Translations under genes and position numbers: made by a program
The notes under the pieces: model-generated
The model's input: only the letters and a program-made list of their open reading frames with translations
What the model was told of the DNA's origin: nothing
Database searches by the model: none
Assembly: GCA_030844895.1 (NCBI GenBank)
Contig: CM061229.1
Coordinates: forward strand, 120,417,682-120,481,681
Direction: 5' to 3'
From: Ambrosia x helenae
Lineage: Eukaryota; Streptophyta; Magnoliopsida; Asterales; Asteraceae
DNA: 64,000 nucleotides
Shown here: positions 23,515 to 34,725 of the stretch, in pieces
How positions within the stretch are numbered: the first letter of the stretch is position 1
Layout: each line of letters opens with the position of its first letter

Positions 23515-24301
23515 TGTTAGGATCTGAGTTTGATTTATTTTGATTGTTTAGTAAATGAAAGATGAAAGAAGTTAATCTAAAATTGGAAAGTGCAGCGGAA
23601 TAATAAACTATGAATCAAAACAAAGAGAATAAATGTTTTCGAATCGAATGCTTCTCATATATCTAATGATTACAACGATTACACAAGTACTCCCCCCCAG
23701 CCTAATCACTCTGTGATTGTTTGTCTAAGAGAATGTTTTGAGTGGTGGATAGAATAGTACATGCACTATTCTATTAATAAATAAACTAAACCACTGATGA
23801 CCTATGGCTGACGTCACCTAAGACAGTGACATCTAACAGAATAATAACAACATAAAACATTTGATCAATATAAGTATTACTATTCTATTAATAAATAAAC
23901 TAAACCACTGATGACCTATGGCTGACGTCACCTAAGACGGTGACATCTAACAGAATAATAACAACATAAAACATTTGATCAATATAAGTATTGTTACATA
24001 GGAAAACTCTGATAACTAAACAGTTGATATGTAAACCTCTGATAGCTTGAATCATCTGTTGGAGCTTAAGTGTTGTTGGCTCCAACAGACCTTGTGTCTT
24101 CAGTACTTTGGATCAGCAGTTCTTTCTTCATCAGTCCTTTGTGATCAGCAGTTGTTCAGCAGATGTTGGGGTACAGCAGTTGTTAGTGTCAACAGTCTTT
24201 TGGGAGAAGTAACTTGTAAATGCTGATTTTATTCAGGATCATATATAGTATGTTTTGGCTTTTCAGATCATCTGTTCTTCTCCAGGTCAGCATACCCAAC
24301 A
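23515..24301 (-). mobile_element. 5' LTR of Copia A with internal 114-bp tandem duplication
   Basis: On the minus strand it starts TGTTGGGTATGCTG and ends GATCCTAACA. It is 787 bp against 670 bp for the 3' LTR, and a 114-bp tandem duplication (23765-23992) explains the difference. The flank 24302-24306 is GTGTC, that is GACAC on the element strand, identical to the base set after the 3' LTR at 2871-2875. Confidence 0.9.
23765..23992 (-). repeat. 114-bp tandem duplication in the LTR, two TGACGTCA sites
   Basis: Copies 23765-23878 and 23879-23992 differ at about one base (GACAGTGACA against GACGGTGACA). Each holds TGACGTCA (23809-23816 and 23923-23930) and the segment matching the TATA region of the other LTR. 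In both copies that TATA segment is altered: TCTATTAATAAATAAAC here corresponds to TCTATTTATAGACAAAC there, read on the same strand. Confidence 0.9.
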
Positions 24302-25746
24302 GTGTCACGATTAGAACAATCTTCAGAGGACCGGTTCAAATCAATATATTGCATCTGATTCTTAGGGGATGGACTCTATGGAATAATCGTTTCTTGTAAG
24401 TCATCAAAATTTACTAGACCATTATCACCTCTATTAACATTTACTCCTGAGCCCAAAATAAATGGGTCTAGTCCAACGGGATCATCCCCATCCAAATCAA
24501 GCTTTGTTTCTTTTGTGGGCCTATCATTGCTACATTTATAATTATCGGATCCTTGGCCCACCATAGAATTTCCTATACTTTTCTTTCTTTTATTCTTGTT
24601 TAAACAAGACTTCTTTTAGATGTCTTCATCATCATCATGAGAACCAGAACAATCCGACATAGAGGAGCTGGTACTGTCCTCCTGATCGGTCGAAGCACTT
24701 TCATCACATCTCTTCTCTTCAAACATATAATCTGGCACCCAAGAACCAGTGTCTTCATTTATCCAAACTTCATAAATTTTATCCCTCCACATGATAGAAA
24801 CTTCCCCATTGATCAACATATCATCAGAAACCATGAGGGCCACATAGCACTAAGACAGATCCTTATCAGTATCATCACGATGAGTACTATGAATCACTTT
24901 CCCAAATGGAGTGGTAACACACTCCAAAGTTTCTTCCGACATTAAGTGAAGGGGAATACCTTGAACTTTAACCCAAGCTATTCTTTCAAAGATGATGTCC
25001 TAACCATTCCAAACCGAAACTTCCACAAACTCTGATGCCCTTCCCAAGAACTCATCCTTAGCCATGATAGTTTGCTCCCCAGAATTGAAAGTAATTAGGA
25101 AATGAAAACCTCCCAAAAATCTAAGTTTACCACAAGATAAACTCATTTCCTTAAGAATTCGTCTAATGTTACGCAGTACCATGAATGATCCCACCTTGAT
25201 AACTAATGATCTCTCATGAAGATCACTGTACATCATCACCTTTTCATCTAGAATGACTGATTTAGTTTGAGAAACTTCCCGACTCCTCTCACCTGTAAGT
25301 GCCTCTTGGAAGAGAAAACACCTATTTTAACAAATTTCACCTGTAGATCTCCCATGACATTAACTTTTGGAACCTTGATATTGTCATGGTTTGTACCTCC
25401 TGGAACCTTCCAGTCAAATGGTGTTTCTTGTCTTGGTTGATGAACTTCTCCAACTTCCGGAAAAAAAACGAGCCACGTTGACAAATAGTTTGAAATCTCC
25501 CGTCTTAATGTTGGACATATTCTTGACCATCGTCGCCTTATCTTTGATGTCCAACAACGACATAAACCTGAATCTTCTACCTCCTTTATCCTTTTTTTTT
25601 GCTATGTAAATGTCGTATATATCACCATGATTTCTAATAACTTCTGCCAAATCCAACCCACTGCATCGATCTGGTAAGTTTGTAACGAAGAACTTAGTAA
25701 GCCGTCGTTGCACCTCCTTCGGAATAGGTTTTCGGTGAATCGCCAT
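24302..25746 (-). pseudogene. LINE ORF1, N-terminal and middle part (RRM and DUF4283-like)
   Basis: Starts at ATG 25746 (MAIHRKPIPKEVQRRL). An RNA-recognition motif follows: KFFVTNLPDRC (RNP2-like), GDIYDIYIAKKKDKGGRRF, RFRFMSLLDIKD (RNP1-like). A middle domain of the DUF4283 type includes LVIKVGSFMVLRNIR, GGFHFLITFNS and IIFERIAWVKVQGIPLHL. Two compensating frameshifts (an A/T homopolymer near 25460, and about 25245) and stops near 25000 and 24850 inactivate it. The frame reaches the Copia A target site at 24302-24306 as CSNRD and continues in frame at 2871 on the plus strand. Summed length after removing one target copy is 1,581 nt, a multiple of three. Confidence 0.85.
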
Positions 25747-26431
25747 TTTAGCAAATTTAATTAAAGCTACGACAAACTAACCAATAATAATAATAAATTC
25801 AATATGTGCTCAAGATAACAAAGTCCAGCTCAAACTCAACACAACTTAACGTAGGCTTGAAAAGCTCTATAAGAAACTCAGTGAAACCTTAATAAACTGA
25901 TCAAGTCTAGATTGGTATGATGTTATATACCTTTGAGTGTGTTTGCTAGAAATTGAACTTGTTAAACCACTACTTGGAATGCTCCGAGCGCACACAAGCT
26001 TGATAAGAACTCGACTCGTTTGAAGCTTATGCATTGTACATGAAAAGGCATCCTTACTATGACATAATACTTACTGACGAGGTGTGACCCGGTCTGGTCA
26101 AATCGGTTAACAACTAAAACCAAGTGAACCCGGTTCTAGACTAACTGACATATTCATTATAAGGCAACAAACTTATCATAAGGAAACATCCTTATAACAT
26201 AATAGCGGGATCTCCGATTTTAATGCAAAAGATCCTCATTCAATGATGATTTGCTATAATTCGGAAACACAATCATGGTACTAATACGATTCCAAAGGGT
26301 AAACCCTACCTCACTAATGAGTATACATATACGAGAAAGTATCACACATTATACATTCACAACTCCCCCCCCCCACTTACAACTCCCAATTATGAATACT
26401 TATTTTCACACCAGAGAACGGTCATAGGGAA
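25747..26431. other. Non-coding stretch upstream of LINE ORF1
   Basis: The part next to ORF1 is probably the LINE 5' UTR, but its end cannot be placed. No ORF or terminal repeat is recognised. A C-tract (CCCCCCCCC) lies near 26366-26375. The segment ends with the target duplication of the solo LTR. Confidence 0.4.
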
Positions 26432-27129
26432 TGTTGGATCAGTAAGCTGCTCTTTTAGTTGAACTTGCTATTTGACACTTAAGTGTTTAGAAAGTTCTTG
26501 ATGAGTGATAGCACAGCGGAATGTTTATAAGTTTAAAGCTACACTTATCAACATGAGTTATTACTCCCCCTGGATTCAAGAACTAATAAATGAAAAGTGT
26601 TTATTGAGAATCTAAGTAATGAATGAGAATGAAATACTTTGACAGATTCTCAGTAAACACGAAATGGAAATAACAATAATAAGTGTTGAAGGATTTCTTG
26701 TATTAAAATCAATGTCTAAAACAGAGGGATGAACCCTTCTATTTATAGACTTTACAAATACATGAACCTTGCCAAAAGCAAATTCAGAAACAAGTTGCAA
26801 CAAGTTGCAGTCTTGGAACTTGTACATAAAGCAAAAAGAAATACTAAAGTATTAAACTACTGATATACAAAGGCGGTGGAAAAGATCTTCTGTAAGTACT
26901 GATGAATGACAAACTACTGATGAGTAGTTTGTCTTCAGTAGTTCTTCAGTAAAAGTGTCTGGTTTGAACTTCAGAACTTATGATGACTTTTCTTCTTCAG
27001 CACTTCTGAATCTCTTCTTCAGCAGTTTGATCCTTTGTCTTCAGCAGTTCTATACTTAGAGTATTTTGACAGAAGTGAATTAGACTAAGGTTTGCAAAAG
27101 TGGTTTCACCAATCCTTTTTGTCCTAACA
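26432..27129 (-). mobile_element. Solo LTR of the Copia B family
   Basis: On the plus strand it begins TGTTGGATCAGTAAGC and ends TTTTTGTCCTAACA, the reverse complement of the Copia B LTR at 16933-17608. It is flanked by a perfect 5-bp duplication GGGAA (26427-26431 and 27130-27134), and no internal sequence adjoins it. This is the product of recombination between the two LTRs of a former full element. A TATA-like TCTATTTATAGAC occurs near 26738-26750. Confidence 0.92.
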
Positions 27130-29232
27130 GGGAAAACCCAAATCATGTGACGAGCCCTAATGGTGTCTTGTTTTGTAGTCACCAGGTCCTGATTTGCAGG
27201 TCATTGGAGCAGCAAAGGCCTGAATTCGCCCCAAAAGATCATACCCTTAGTTACATGTTTCTTCAATGGCGTCATCCATGGGACAACACTAGAATCCTCT
27301 GCTGTTGCTTCCGATGGTGGAAAAAATCAAAACACAATTCAACTAGCAGAATCCTCATGCACTTTTCGGCATGCAACTCCACCTACCAGTGTCCCGTCAG
27401 AGCTGGGCTTTGATTTTGAAGAAGAAGAGGAGGAGCAAGCTCCAGGTTTTGAGTTAATAGAAACTTAACTTTAAAACACCACAACCTTTGGACCGCTATA
27501 TATGAGAAGTGCCCCGTTCAAACCGTCCTTCTAGTGTTTGCGTCCTCAAGCAACCAATACCACAACACCGTTGATAGTGAGCACTACCACTCATGCCTCG
27601 AGTGTGTGACATACTTTATCAACTATACCATTTGACACGACTGCTTCCGTCCTACCACTATACTCTTCTTCTTTAACGCTAGCCTTATCAACATCCCAGC
27701 GGCAAATAAGGTGAAACCAATTGTAGCGCCATACACGCCGATGACTCCCGACAACCTGCCATTCATGCCATATTATCTGATGTAGCCATACGGGTATGTA
27801 TACCCATCTCCTGCGGGTGGGTACCTCCATACTCGTATCCATATCACGACGTTAATCCACCGCCTTTTGGTTGTGGATGACTGGGGAAACCCATAAACAA
27901 ACACAACTGGATACATGTAGAGATGTCGTCCAAACACGTCTTGAAGACAAACACCGTGCACCCAGGCAGTCACTAACACTAGCCTGGTAAGGCCATACGC
28001 CTACTCGCGGGAGCAGCTTAGGGCTAACGACGAAGAAGAATTGACAAGACTACACAAGACACCAACATTGGCTGTCAATTCAAGGTTTACAAGGCGAATA
28101 GCTAAGGCTCCACTCCCGCCAAACCTTAACATGCTAGCTACCGTTGGGAAATATGACGGGACATATGAACCCGATGATGACCTTAACATCTTCTCTGTTG
28201 TCGGGGGTAGTAAAGACATGGGCCCTACCTGTCTGGTGTCACAAGTTCGTATAGAAACAGTTAGTGTGGGGGGATAGCCTACCGTCTGGTTTCACAGATA
28301 ATTAGAAAGAGATTGCTACCAAATTCTTTCAACACTTATGTCAACAACAACATCATCAAAATACAAGGATGAAGTCATGCACATCTGACAGCGAGACAAT
28401 GAATCTCTCGTGAATTTCATCAATTAATTCAACAAAGAATGGCTATAGATTCCTAGCCTTACCAAAAAATTGGCATGCACATGATTCACCATGGGGGTAA
28501 ACGATGATGGCCTCTTGCATGAGCTTCATGGGCCTAACGAGTACCCACAAACTATGTAAAAAATGATGACCCTTGCTAACATATAAATTAAGCAAGAGAA
28601 ATCAATTGCCATGGCCGGATAATGTCTTGATGTGAAACCGGATTCCCACAAATCAGTGGGAGAAGAAGACTACAGGAGCTCTAAAGGAAGTGGAAATGGT
28701 GGACCATCCTATCAGCAGAGAGATCAACGCGACTCTAGCAACTGCTCCAACAGGTCAAATAGGCCCTACACGGGTCGAAGCGAAACAACGCAAAAGAATA
28801 GGTTTTTATGCCCGGAACTAACAAAAACTCCAGAAAGGGAACGGGAACGATACCAATGACTATTTTCGGCTAAAGAAATAAATTTAGTACTTTGTAAGAC
28901 CAGCAAACTGGTACACCTGGTGAAAGACATCAAGCAACTCATCGGCGGGAAAAGAGAAAGCAGCAGGCAAAAGACCCCGGGAAATGAACATGGTTTGCGT
29001 GTACAAAACATCTGGCTTAAAACGTCTTTACAAAAGGTTGAAACCTTGGATGGAGGTTGTCATGGCTGTCCCGCCATATCATAAGATCCTTACTACAGAT
29101 GCCCTTATCATCACCGTCGCAGTCGGTGATTATAACCTGAGAAGAATGCTGGTCGACACCCGAAGCTCGGAAGAATACTTATCATCCCACATACTGCCTC
29201 AAAATCTGCAATGTGCGCTGATGTGTTGGTGA
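27130..29232 (+). pseudogene. Gypsy gag and protease remnant
   Basis: A heavily decayed plus-strand Gypsy Gag. Recognisable parts are FTRRIAKAPLPPNLNMLATV followed by GKYDGTYEPDDDL (28080-28190), the capsid-like KFFQHL and QRDNESLVNF segment (28330-28430), and AHLVKDIKQLIGG near 28910-28945. The protease core VGDYNLRRMLVDTRSSEEYL (29110-29180) carries DTRSS where active enzymes have DTGSS. Frames change many times and stops are common. It ends abruptly at about 29232 next to LTR-like DNA, so reverse transcriptase and integrase are absent. Confidence 0.7.
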
Positions 29233-29533
29233 AAACACCTTGTTAATATGTTAGTTTTGTATATATTTTAGTCTTTTATTGTGTGATTTTCGTCGGTCTT
29301 AGTTATTTATTAGTGTACATGTGTCTTGTAGGTGTTCGTGAGATATGAGCTTAATACGAAGGAAAATGATCAAGTCGAAAACACCCGATACGAGAGCACG
29401 GAGTTTTAATATAATATATAAATAATAATAAAGTAATAATAATAAGTTATTATTATTATTATAATAATAATACTAATAATAACTAATAATAATAATAATA
29501 ATAATAAGTTATTGTAATAATAATAATAATAAC

Positions 29534-29579
<46 letters not shown>

Positions 29580-30198
29580 GAAACTTGAAAAAACATATGA
29601 CATACTTTTAGACGACTATTTTTGAAGGATTGTTATGCTTTTCGGTGGCAGACTCCATGCTCGCACAACAGGAGCAGAATTTTTACAAGATCGCACGAAG
29701 GAAAATAAAGAGGATGAAGCCATGATGATCAAGACACAAGGCTAATTATTTTGTGACTTCCTCTAGGCGAATGGTTTAATTAGGTTTTACACGTTTTCAA
29801 TTTATTTTCAGTATTGGATTATGTTTTGCTTGTGATGACAAACTTCTTAACATTACTGATGCATTAGTTAATTGAAACAATTGATTTGTATTTTGAGTCC
29901 TTTCTTTACAGCTTGTTCGGTTGATAACAAAACTTAGTAACGGGTTGGGTGACATAAAGAGGGTTGACTTGACACTTACAATTGGGTAGTAATAGGGTTT
30001 GATGACAAGAACTTGTGTTACCAGTTAATTAACTAATTTCCAGAACTATGTCTATGTGGTTCCCGATCTATAAACTGAAAACTGTGTGAAACCTAGAACC
30101 TGAAGTTTAGAGGGAGTTACTTCTTTATTATTATTGTTTTCTGTTCAAATCACTTAATCAATTTTTTCAAGCACAACAACATTCTACCTCATAATATA
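29224..30198 (+). mobile_element. LTR-like segment, probably Gypsy
   Basis: It begins TGTTGGTGAAAACACC. The part from about 29290 to 29375 (TCTTAGTTATTTATTAGTG, TACATGTGTCTTG, GAGCTTAATACGAAGG) resembles the minus-strand LTR at 42744-43900. A TAA microsatellite sits inside. No ORF is seen. It is cut at 30198 by Helitron 1, and no partner LTR is visible. Confidence 0.4.
29421..29573. repeat. (TAA)n imperfect microsatellite
   Basis: About 150 bp of TAA/ATA repeats with a few interruptions. Confidence 0.95.
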
Positions 30199-30766
30199 TC
30201 TATATTATCTTATTAAGGAGGAGTAATGGCCAAGATTGTCATTTACATTTCCGTACAACTTAAGAAGCAACATGTACAACATACTTAAGCAAAAAATTTA
30301 AGGGTATTTTGGGCATAATTGTGACAATTAAGACACTTGGAAGGTTAAAATTGTAATTTTATCATAACCTCATACTCACAACATAAAAACTTATTCGAAC
30401 TTTACCCCCATGGTATATGATTGATCAAAAAACCATTAATGTAATAAATTTCTTAAATGTAAGAATGTGAAGAGCCTATGAACATCATAAATTATGCCTA
30501 GATTTTTTAAATGGCTTGGCTTGGTTGGTTGTTTTTTTTTTTTTTTTGTTGGTTTAAGAAGAAGAAGTTGATTCAATTGGGGGAATGACACTGAAAGGAA
30601 GGATATACCTGAAAAGGAATTGGTAAACTGGAGAGGGCAAGGTCTTTGAGAAGTTTATAGCCTAATCCACTAGCACCTACTACACATATTCTTGAAGAAT
30701 ATACACACATATTCTTGAAGATCGTCCCTCAACTACATAAATAACAACAGAGAGGTTAGCTTATTA

Positions 30767-31656
30767 GGCTATGGGGTGTGGAGACATGAGAAAGGTCATG
30801 TCTCCATGCCACATAGGATGCCACCTCAACAAAGTTATGTCTCCATATGCTTGAGACATGGGTGGGGTGTGGAGACATGAGAAACCCATGTCTCAAGCAT
30901 TTATTACTATTATTTTTTTATAAATATTAATTTTAACTACTTTTATAAAACTAACAAATAAACAAAATAAAATTCAAATAAATAGTAGATTTAAAATAAA
31001 AATTACAAACCATCCTAAAAATTAAAAATTACAAATCATCCTAAAAATTAAAAAAAAATAACAAACCATCCTAAAATTAAGTAGTAAAATACTAATCGTC
31101 GATTCCGTTGTTCCATATATATTCGATCAAGTCGGCTTGTAGATGATGATGGATGTGTTCGTTACGTAACGCGAAATCGTTTAACTCTTGTTGCGCTTCG
31201 TCTCCGGAATAGTATTCTCCTCCACCGCATTTTCATCGAACTCACAAATAGCTCGGCCTTCATCTTCGATGATCATGTTATGCAACAAGATACAAGCGTA
31301 CATACAAGCGTACTACCAATGAGGAATCAATCATTGGTAGGTATGACATTGTTGTGTATTTTTTTTAAAGAAAGTAGAAGAGTTTTATGTTGGTTTTGGT
31401 TGATTGGATGTGGGTTTATTTGGATGGTGGTGTTTATATATTTGGTTTTGGGGTAAAAAAAAAAATAGCCGTTACATAGCCGTTGGATTTTTTTTTTTTT
31501 AAAAAAAAAAGAACATCAGCCATTGGTCAGGCCATCTCGTCCGCAGAGAGACGTGGGGGACGGGGAAAAGGGGACGGGGGCAGGGGGCGGTGTAGGGGTG
31601 GGGGACGGGGCAAAAAGTGAGGGACGGGGCAGGGGGGCGTCTCCATACCGTAAGCC
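30767..31656 (-). mobile_element. PIF/Harbinger element remnant
   Basis: Ends are GGCTATGGGGTGTGGAGACA and, reverse complemented on the right, GGCTTACGGTATGGAGACG, flanked by TTA on both sides (30764-30766, 31657-31659). This 3-bp duplication is typical of PIF/Harbinger. On the minus strand 31095-31290 still reads LLHNMIIEDEGRAICEFDEN, the C-terminal end of a HARBI1-type DDE transposase. The rest of the transposase is deleted. The right subterminal region is extremely G-rich. Confidence 0.8.
31541..31637 (+). repeat. G-run cluster (possible G-quadruplex region)
   Basis: A block of GGGGGACGGGG / GGGGACGGGGG-type runs near the right end of the Harbinger remnant. The reverse complement of the same motif appears in the Harbinger MITE at 41740-41775. 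Confidence 0.7.
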
Positions 31657-32092
31657 TTAGCTTAGCTACATAAATAATTAATTGATTTAATATAATATTG
31701 GTGAATGAATAATTCAACCTTTAGTGGATTTTTTTGTTTTTTTTGTTTTTATAGGCCCATAGCCCAATTTACAGCCCCTTCCTAACACCGTCTTAATTCT
31801 TTGCTCCTAAAAAAAGCCATATCTATATTATATATATATTTAATTTGGAGTTTTTTTTTTGTTTTTGCTAATTTGGGTGCAGAATTTCAAGATGGTTACA
31901 AAAAACATGTATGAGGTACCTTTATAATCAGCATTAACAGATTTACATAAATCAGAATTTCAAGATGGGTGCAGAATTTCAAGATGGTTACAAAAAACAT
32001 GTATGATTTCTAATTTGTTGACTTCTTTTTTTTACACATTTGATCTCATATCTAAAGCTACAAAACTTTTGTATTTCGTTTTTTTTATTTAG

Positions 32093-32366
32093 TTGCTTGC
32101 TGTGAAGAGGTTGGGACAAAAAGGTAATCAGTCGACAAAAGGAGGAAGAGTTTATTGATCTTATTAATGATTTGATAAAATTCGGCATGCGAATGTTGTT
32201 GAACTCATGGGTTACTTGTTCTGAGCGTGGTCAACGATTATTAATTTACGAGTATTGCGGCGGTTGGGCCCTCTAGGATGCGTTACACGCGAATGATGAT
32301 TATAAAAGCAAATTTTCATGAAGTATGCGTATAAGATTGGCAAAGGAATTCTCTTGCAACCAGCAG
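32093..32366 (+). pseudogene. SRF: Captured STRUBBELIG-receptor-family kinase exon
   Basis: After an AG acceptor (TTTAG at 32092) the sequence reads LAVKRLGQK, then EEFIDLINDLIK, IRHANVVELMGY, ERGQRLLIYEYC and DALHANDDYKSKFS. It ends at a GT after CAGCAG (32366). This matches the start of the kinase domain of plant LRR-V/STRUBBELIG-type receptor kinases, including the VAIK-type lysine (AVKRL) and the conserved Glu in the following helix. At least two frameshifts and TAG/TGA stops are present. It is a single genomic exon with splice borders, carried in Helitron 1. Confidence 0.8.
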
Positions 32367-32622
32367 GTTTGATACTTAGATTTACTTGCTAATATCAACA
32401 TGAATTATTCGATTATTCGTTTGTTGTTCGATTTTTTATACCTTTTATAGTAGTTGATGATTGTCTTGTGCTAAGTGATGCTATTAATTTCTATTTTTTG
32501 ATTTGTCAACCCGGTGTGCATATATTTGTAGTTTCTATAAAATTTAATGAACTCTCACAATCTCACTTTCACGTGGTGTCTTAGCATAACTACAGTAATC
32601 ATATTTCCTATTTTCGTTTGAG

Positions 32623-32893
32623 TTAATTGCCAATTTAGTCCCTGAGGTTTGTCAAAAATTGCCACTTTCATCCAAATCTTTTTATTTGGTCAATTTAGTC
32701 CCTGTGGTTTCATTTTTTTGTCATTTTAGTCCCTGTGGACTAACAAGATTTGGATGAAAGTGGCAATTTTTAACAAACCTCAGGGACTAAAATGACAAAA
32801 AAATGAAACCATAGGGACTAAATTGACAAAAAAAAAAGATTTGGATGAAAGTGGCAATTTTTGACAAACCTCAGGGACTAAATTGAAAATTAC
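32623..32893. mobile_element. Fold-back MITE with GGGACTAAATTG ends
   Basis: The left arm (CAATTTAGTCCCTGAGGTTT, 32631 on) is inverted at the right end (AAACCTCAGGGACTAAATTG, to 32885), with arms of about 50 bp. An inner pair of arms repeats the same motif, so the element can fold into a multi-arm hairpin. It is non-coding. Confidence 0.8.
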
Positions 32894-33195
32894 CTCTTTT
32901 CGTTTTTATTATTTGGTGATTTTTATTGGCTATCTGAATCCAAGATGACAAAAAAAAGGAACTATGGCACCAAACAGTGGAAATCAATCTCTAGATGATA
33001 CTAATATTTTTGCCACCATAATTATCTACAAAGTTTTATTTGGTTTGTTGTGCTAATAGTTTTTATACTATATTTTGTTGAATAAAGTAAAATGTCGTAA
33101 ACCCGGGTTGTGGTTCGTAATCAACATCATAATTGAATATAATATAAATCGACACACCCGCCGCAACGCGCGGGCATTCCTTCTAGTATATTATA

Positions 33196-34714
33196 CAGTG
33201 GCGGATCCAGGAATTTTTTTCACTGGGTTCCTTTTTCAGGTGTTTCAATTTTATATAACCAAACATAACATTTCGGGTCGGTTCAAGTGTTCGGATCGGT
33301 TTGCCGGTTCGGGTTGGATAAGGTTCATCACATAAACATTAGATATAAGACACATTGGTGAACTTAGGCCCGTTTGACATGTTTCTAACACTTTATGTTA
33401 CTCATTTGACCCGTTAGAGATAAAACACTACCGTAATAAAATTATAAAATAAAATAAAAATAAATTAGAATGGACCTTTGCAACCGCTTTCGGAGGGCAG
33501 TCACTGTTTAACTTCGGATCGATGCATTGCTTTACCTTGTCTTCACTTAATTTTGGTGTTGCCTATAGCAAGAACGATAATAAGCATCATAATCACAGTA
33601 GCATACACACAATGTGTCCAAGTGTGTGTAGTATAACGAATTAATAAACTCCATCCGACCCATTAAAAATATTCATTTTCAGAAAACATAGAAGCTAATA
33701 TGAACTATCTGCCCATAAATGGTATTAACTATTAAGCTTGTTCACATGATTTCTATGCTTTCTTTCATTACTGATGTGCATTTTGGTATTTCACAAAGTC
33801 AATGACTTTTGTAATTACATCAGTAACAGGTGAGGATTGTAATAATAACAATTATTAGTAACGAGATCAAATACATACCCATGTAACAAGACTGTTGTCC
33901 TTTTGGATTTTAAGCCTTTTTTACTTCAAACTTTTCTTGATATGTTAAAAAACAGTTTAAATAGTGGATTTAATTGGGTCTTTTTATGTAAGTTTGATTA
34001 GATAACAAAACATAAACAACATTACAATCATAATCCATCCTCCCATCTTAGTAAGAATGGCTTACCCTGGAGCTTGAACAACAAATGGCAGAAGGAGAGG
34101 TGTTACCACAACCCAACAGAGGCAACAAATAAGCAGCAGCAACAACCTTCATTGCTGCATTAAAAAACACAAATTCAATGAAAAACAGTCACCCTTAGAA
34201 CAACTTATTGTTGTACCAAATGATTAAGAACAAATTTAGAATTGAAATAAATCATATGGAAGTAAACCTTAGCAAGCCCAAGAGGAGAGGAGGAGCCGAG
34301 GAGGCAGGGTCGCGTGGAGGAGAAGTACGACCGGACGGGGTGGCTGTGGCAGGTGGCGTGGAGGAGCCAGGGAGAGATGAGGGTGGGGTTGGGTTTGGAG
34401 AGGAAAGGAAAGGATGCAGGGAAGGACAAGGGGCTGGGGTTGTGCTCTGTTTGTTTGCTGAAACCCTAGGTCTTAGGTTTTGAATTTGAAAAAATATAGA
34501 AGCTAAAAAAGATGCGCACTACCAGTTTCGAACCGAGGATGTGTTATTTATTAATAAGGATTGCAACCACTAGAGAACTCTCAAGTGTTTTCAATGGGTT
34601 CCTTTAACATTTTTCTTATGGGTTCCTTTCATTTTTTTATATACAATAACACTATAATTTATAAACCGACTGGGTTCCCGGGAACCCGTGAACCAATGCC
34701 TAAATCCGCCCCTG
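33196..34714. mobile_element. hAT-like element with CAGTGGCGGAT ends
   Basis: The left end CAGTGGCGGATCCAGGAA and the reversed right end CAGGGGCGGATTTAGGCA are inverted copies. Both inner flanks carry a GGGTTCC motif. The 1.5-kb interior has no transposase. It holds a GC-rich open stretch (34208-34483, Arg/Gly-rich, not recognised). The flanks are TA-rich and no clean 8-bp duplication can be assigned. Confidence 0.6.
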
Positions 34715-34725
34715 AGTATATATAT

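Larger units (their letters stand above)
17609..24301 (-). mobile_element. Copia A, 5' part: LTR, PBS, gag and most of pol (minus strand)
   Basis: On the minus strand the order is LTR (24301 to 23515), tRNA-Met primer site, ~155-bp leader, gag (ATG at 23346), protease, integrase and reverse transcriptase. It stops where the Copia B LTR begins, at 17608. RNase H, the extra ORF and the 3' LTR are missing on this side. The extra ORF end and 3' LTR occur at 1-2870 in the opposite orientation. Three CCHC knuckles in Gag and the long extra ORF place it in the Sirevirus/Maximus group. Confidence 0.9.
30199..33186 (+). mobile_element. Helitron 1 (non-autonomous)
   Basis: The 5' end is TCTATATTATCTTATTAAGG at 30199 after a host A. 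The 3' end is a GC-rich hairpin (CACCCGCCGCAACGCGCGGG) followed by CATTCCTTCTAG at 33186 and host T. The 5' end is nearly identical to Helitron 3 (minus, ends 61536) and close to Helitron 2 (47153). It encodes no RepHel. It holds a PIF/Harbinger remnant, a captured STRUBBELIG-type kinase exon, a GGGACTAAA MITE, and a short direct repeat (GTGCAGAATTTCAAGATGG at about 31880 and 31970). Confidence 0.85.

Noticed and set aside
2201..24301. Two independent Copia A insertions that happen to face each other
   Set aside because: Matching GACAC flanks and in-frame continuity of the interrupted LINE ORF1 make one split insertion far more likely.
29406..29603. 65-codon minus-strand frame rich in Tyr and Ile
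   Set aside because: It is translation of the TAA microsatellite.
34208..34483. 91-codon Arg/Gly-rich frame
   Set aside because: It lies in the non-coding interior of the hAT-like element, resembles GC-rich UTR translation and matches no family I recognise.
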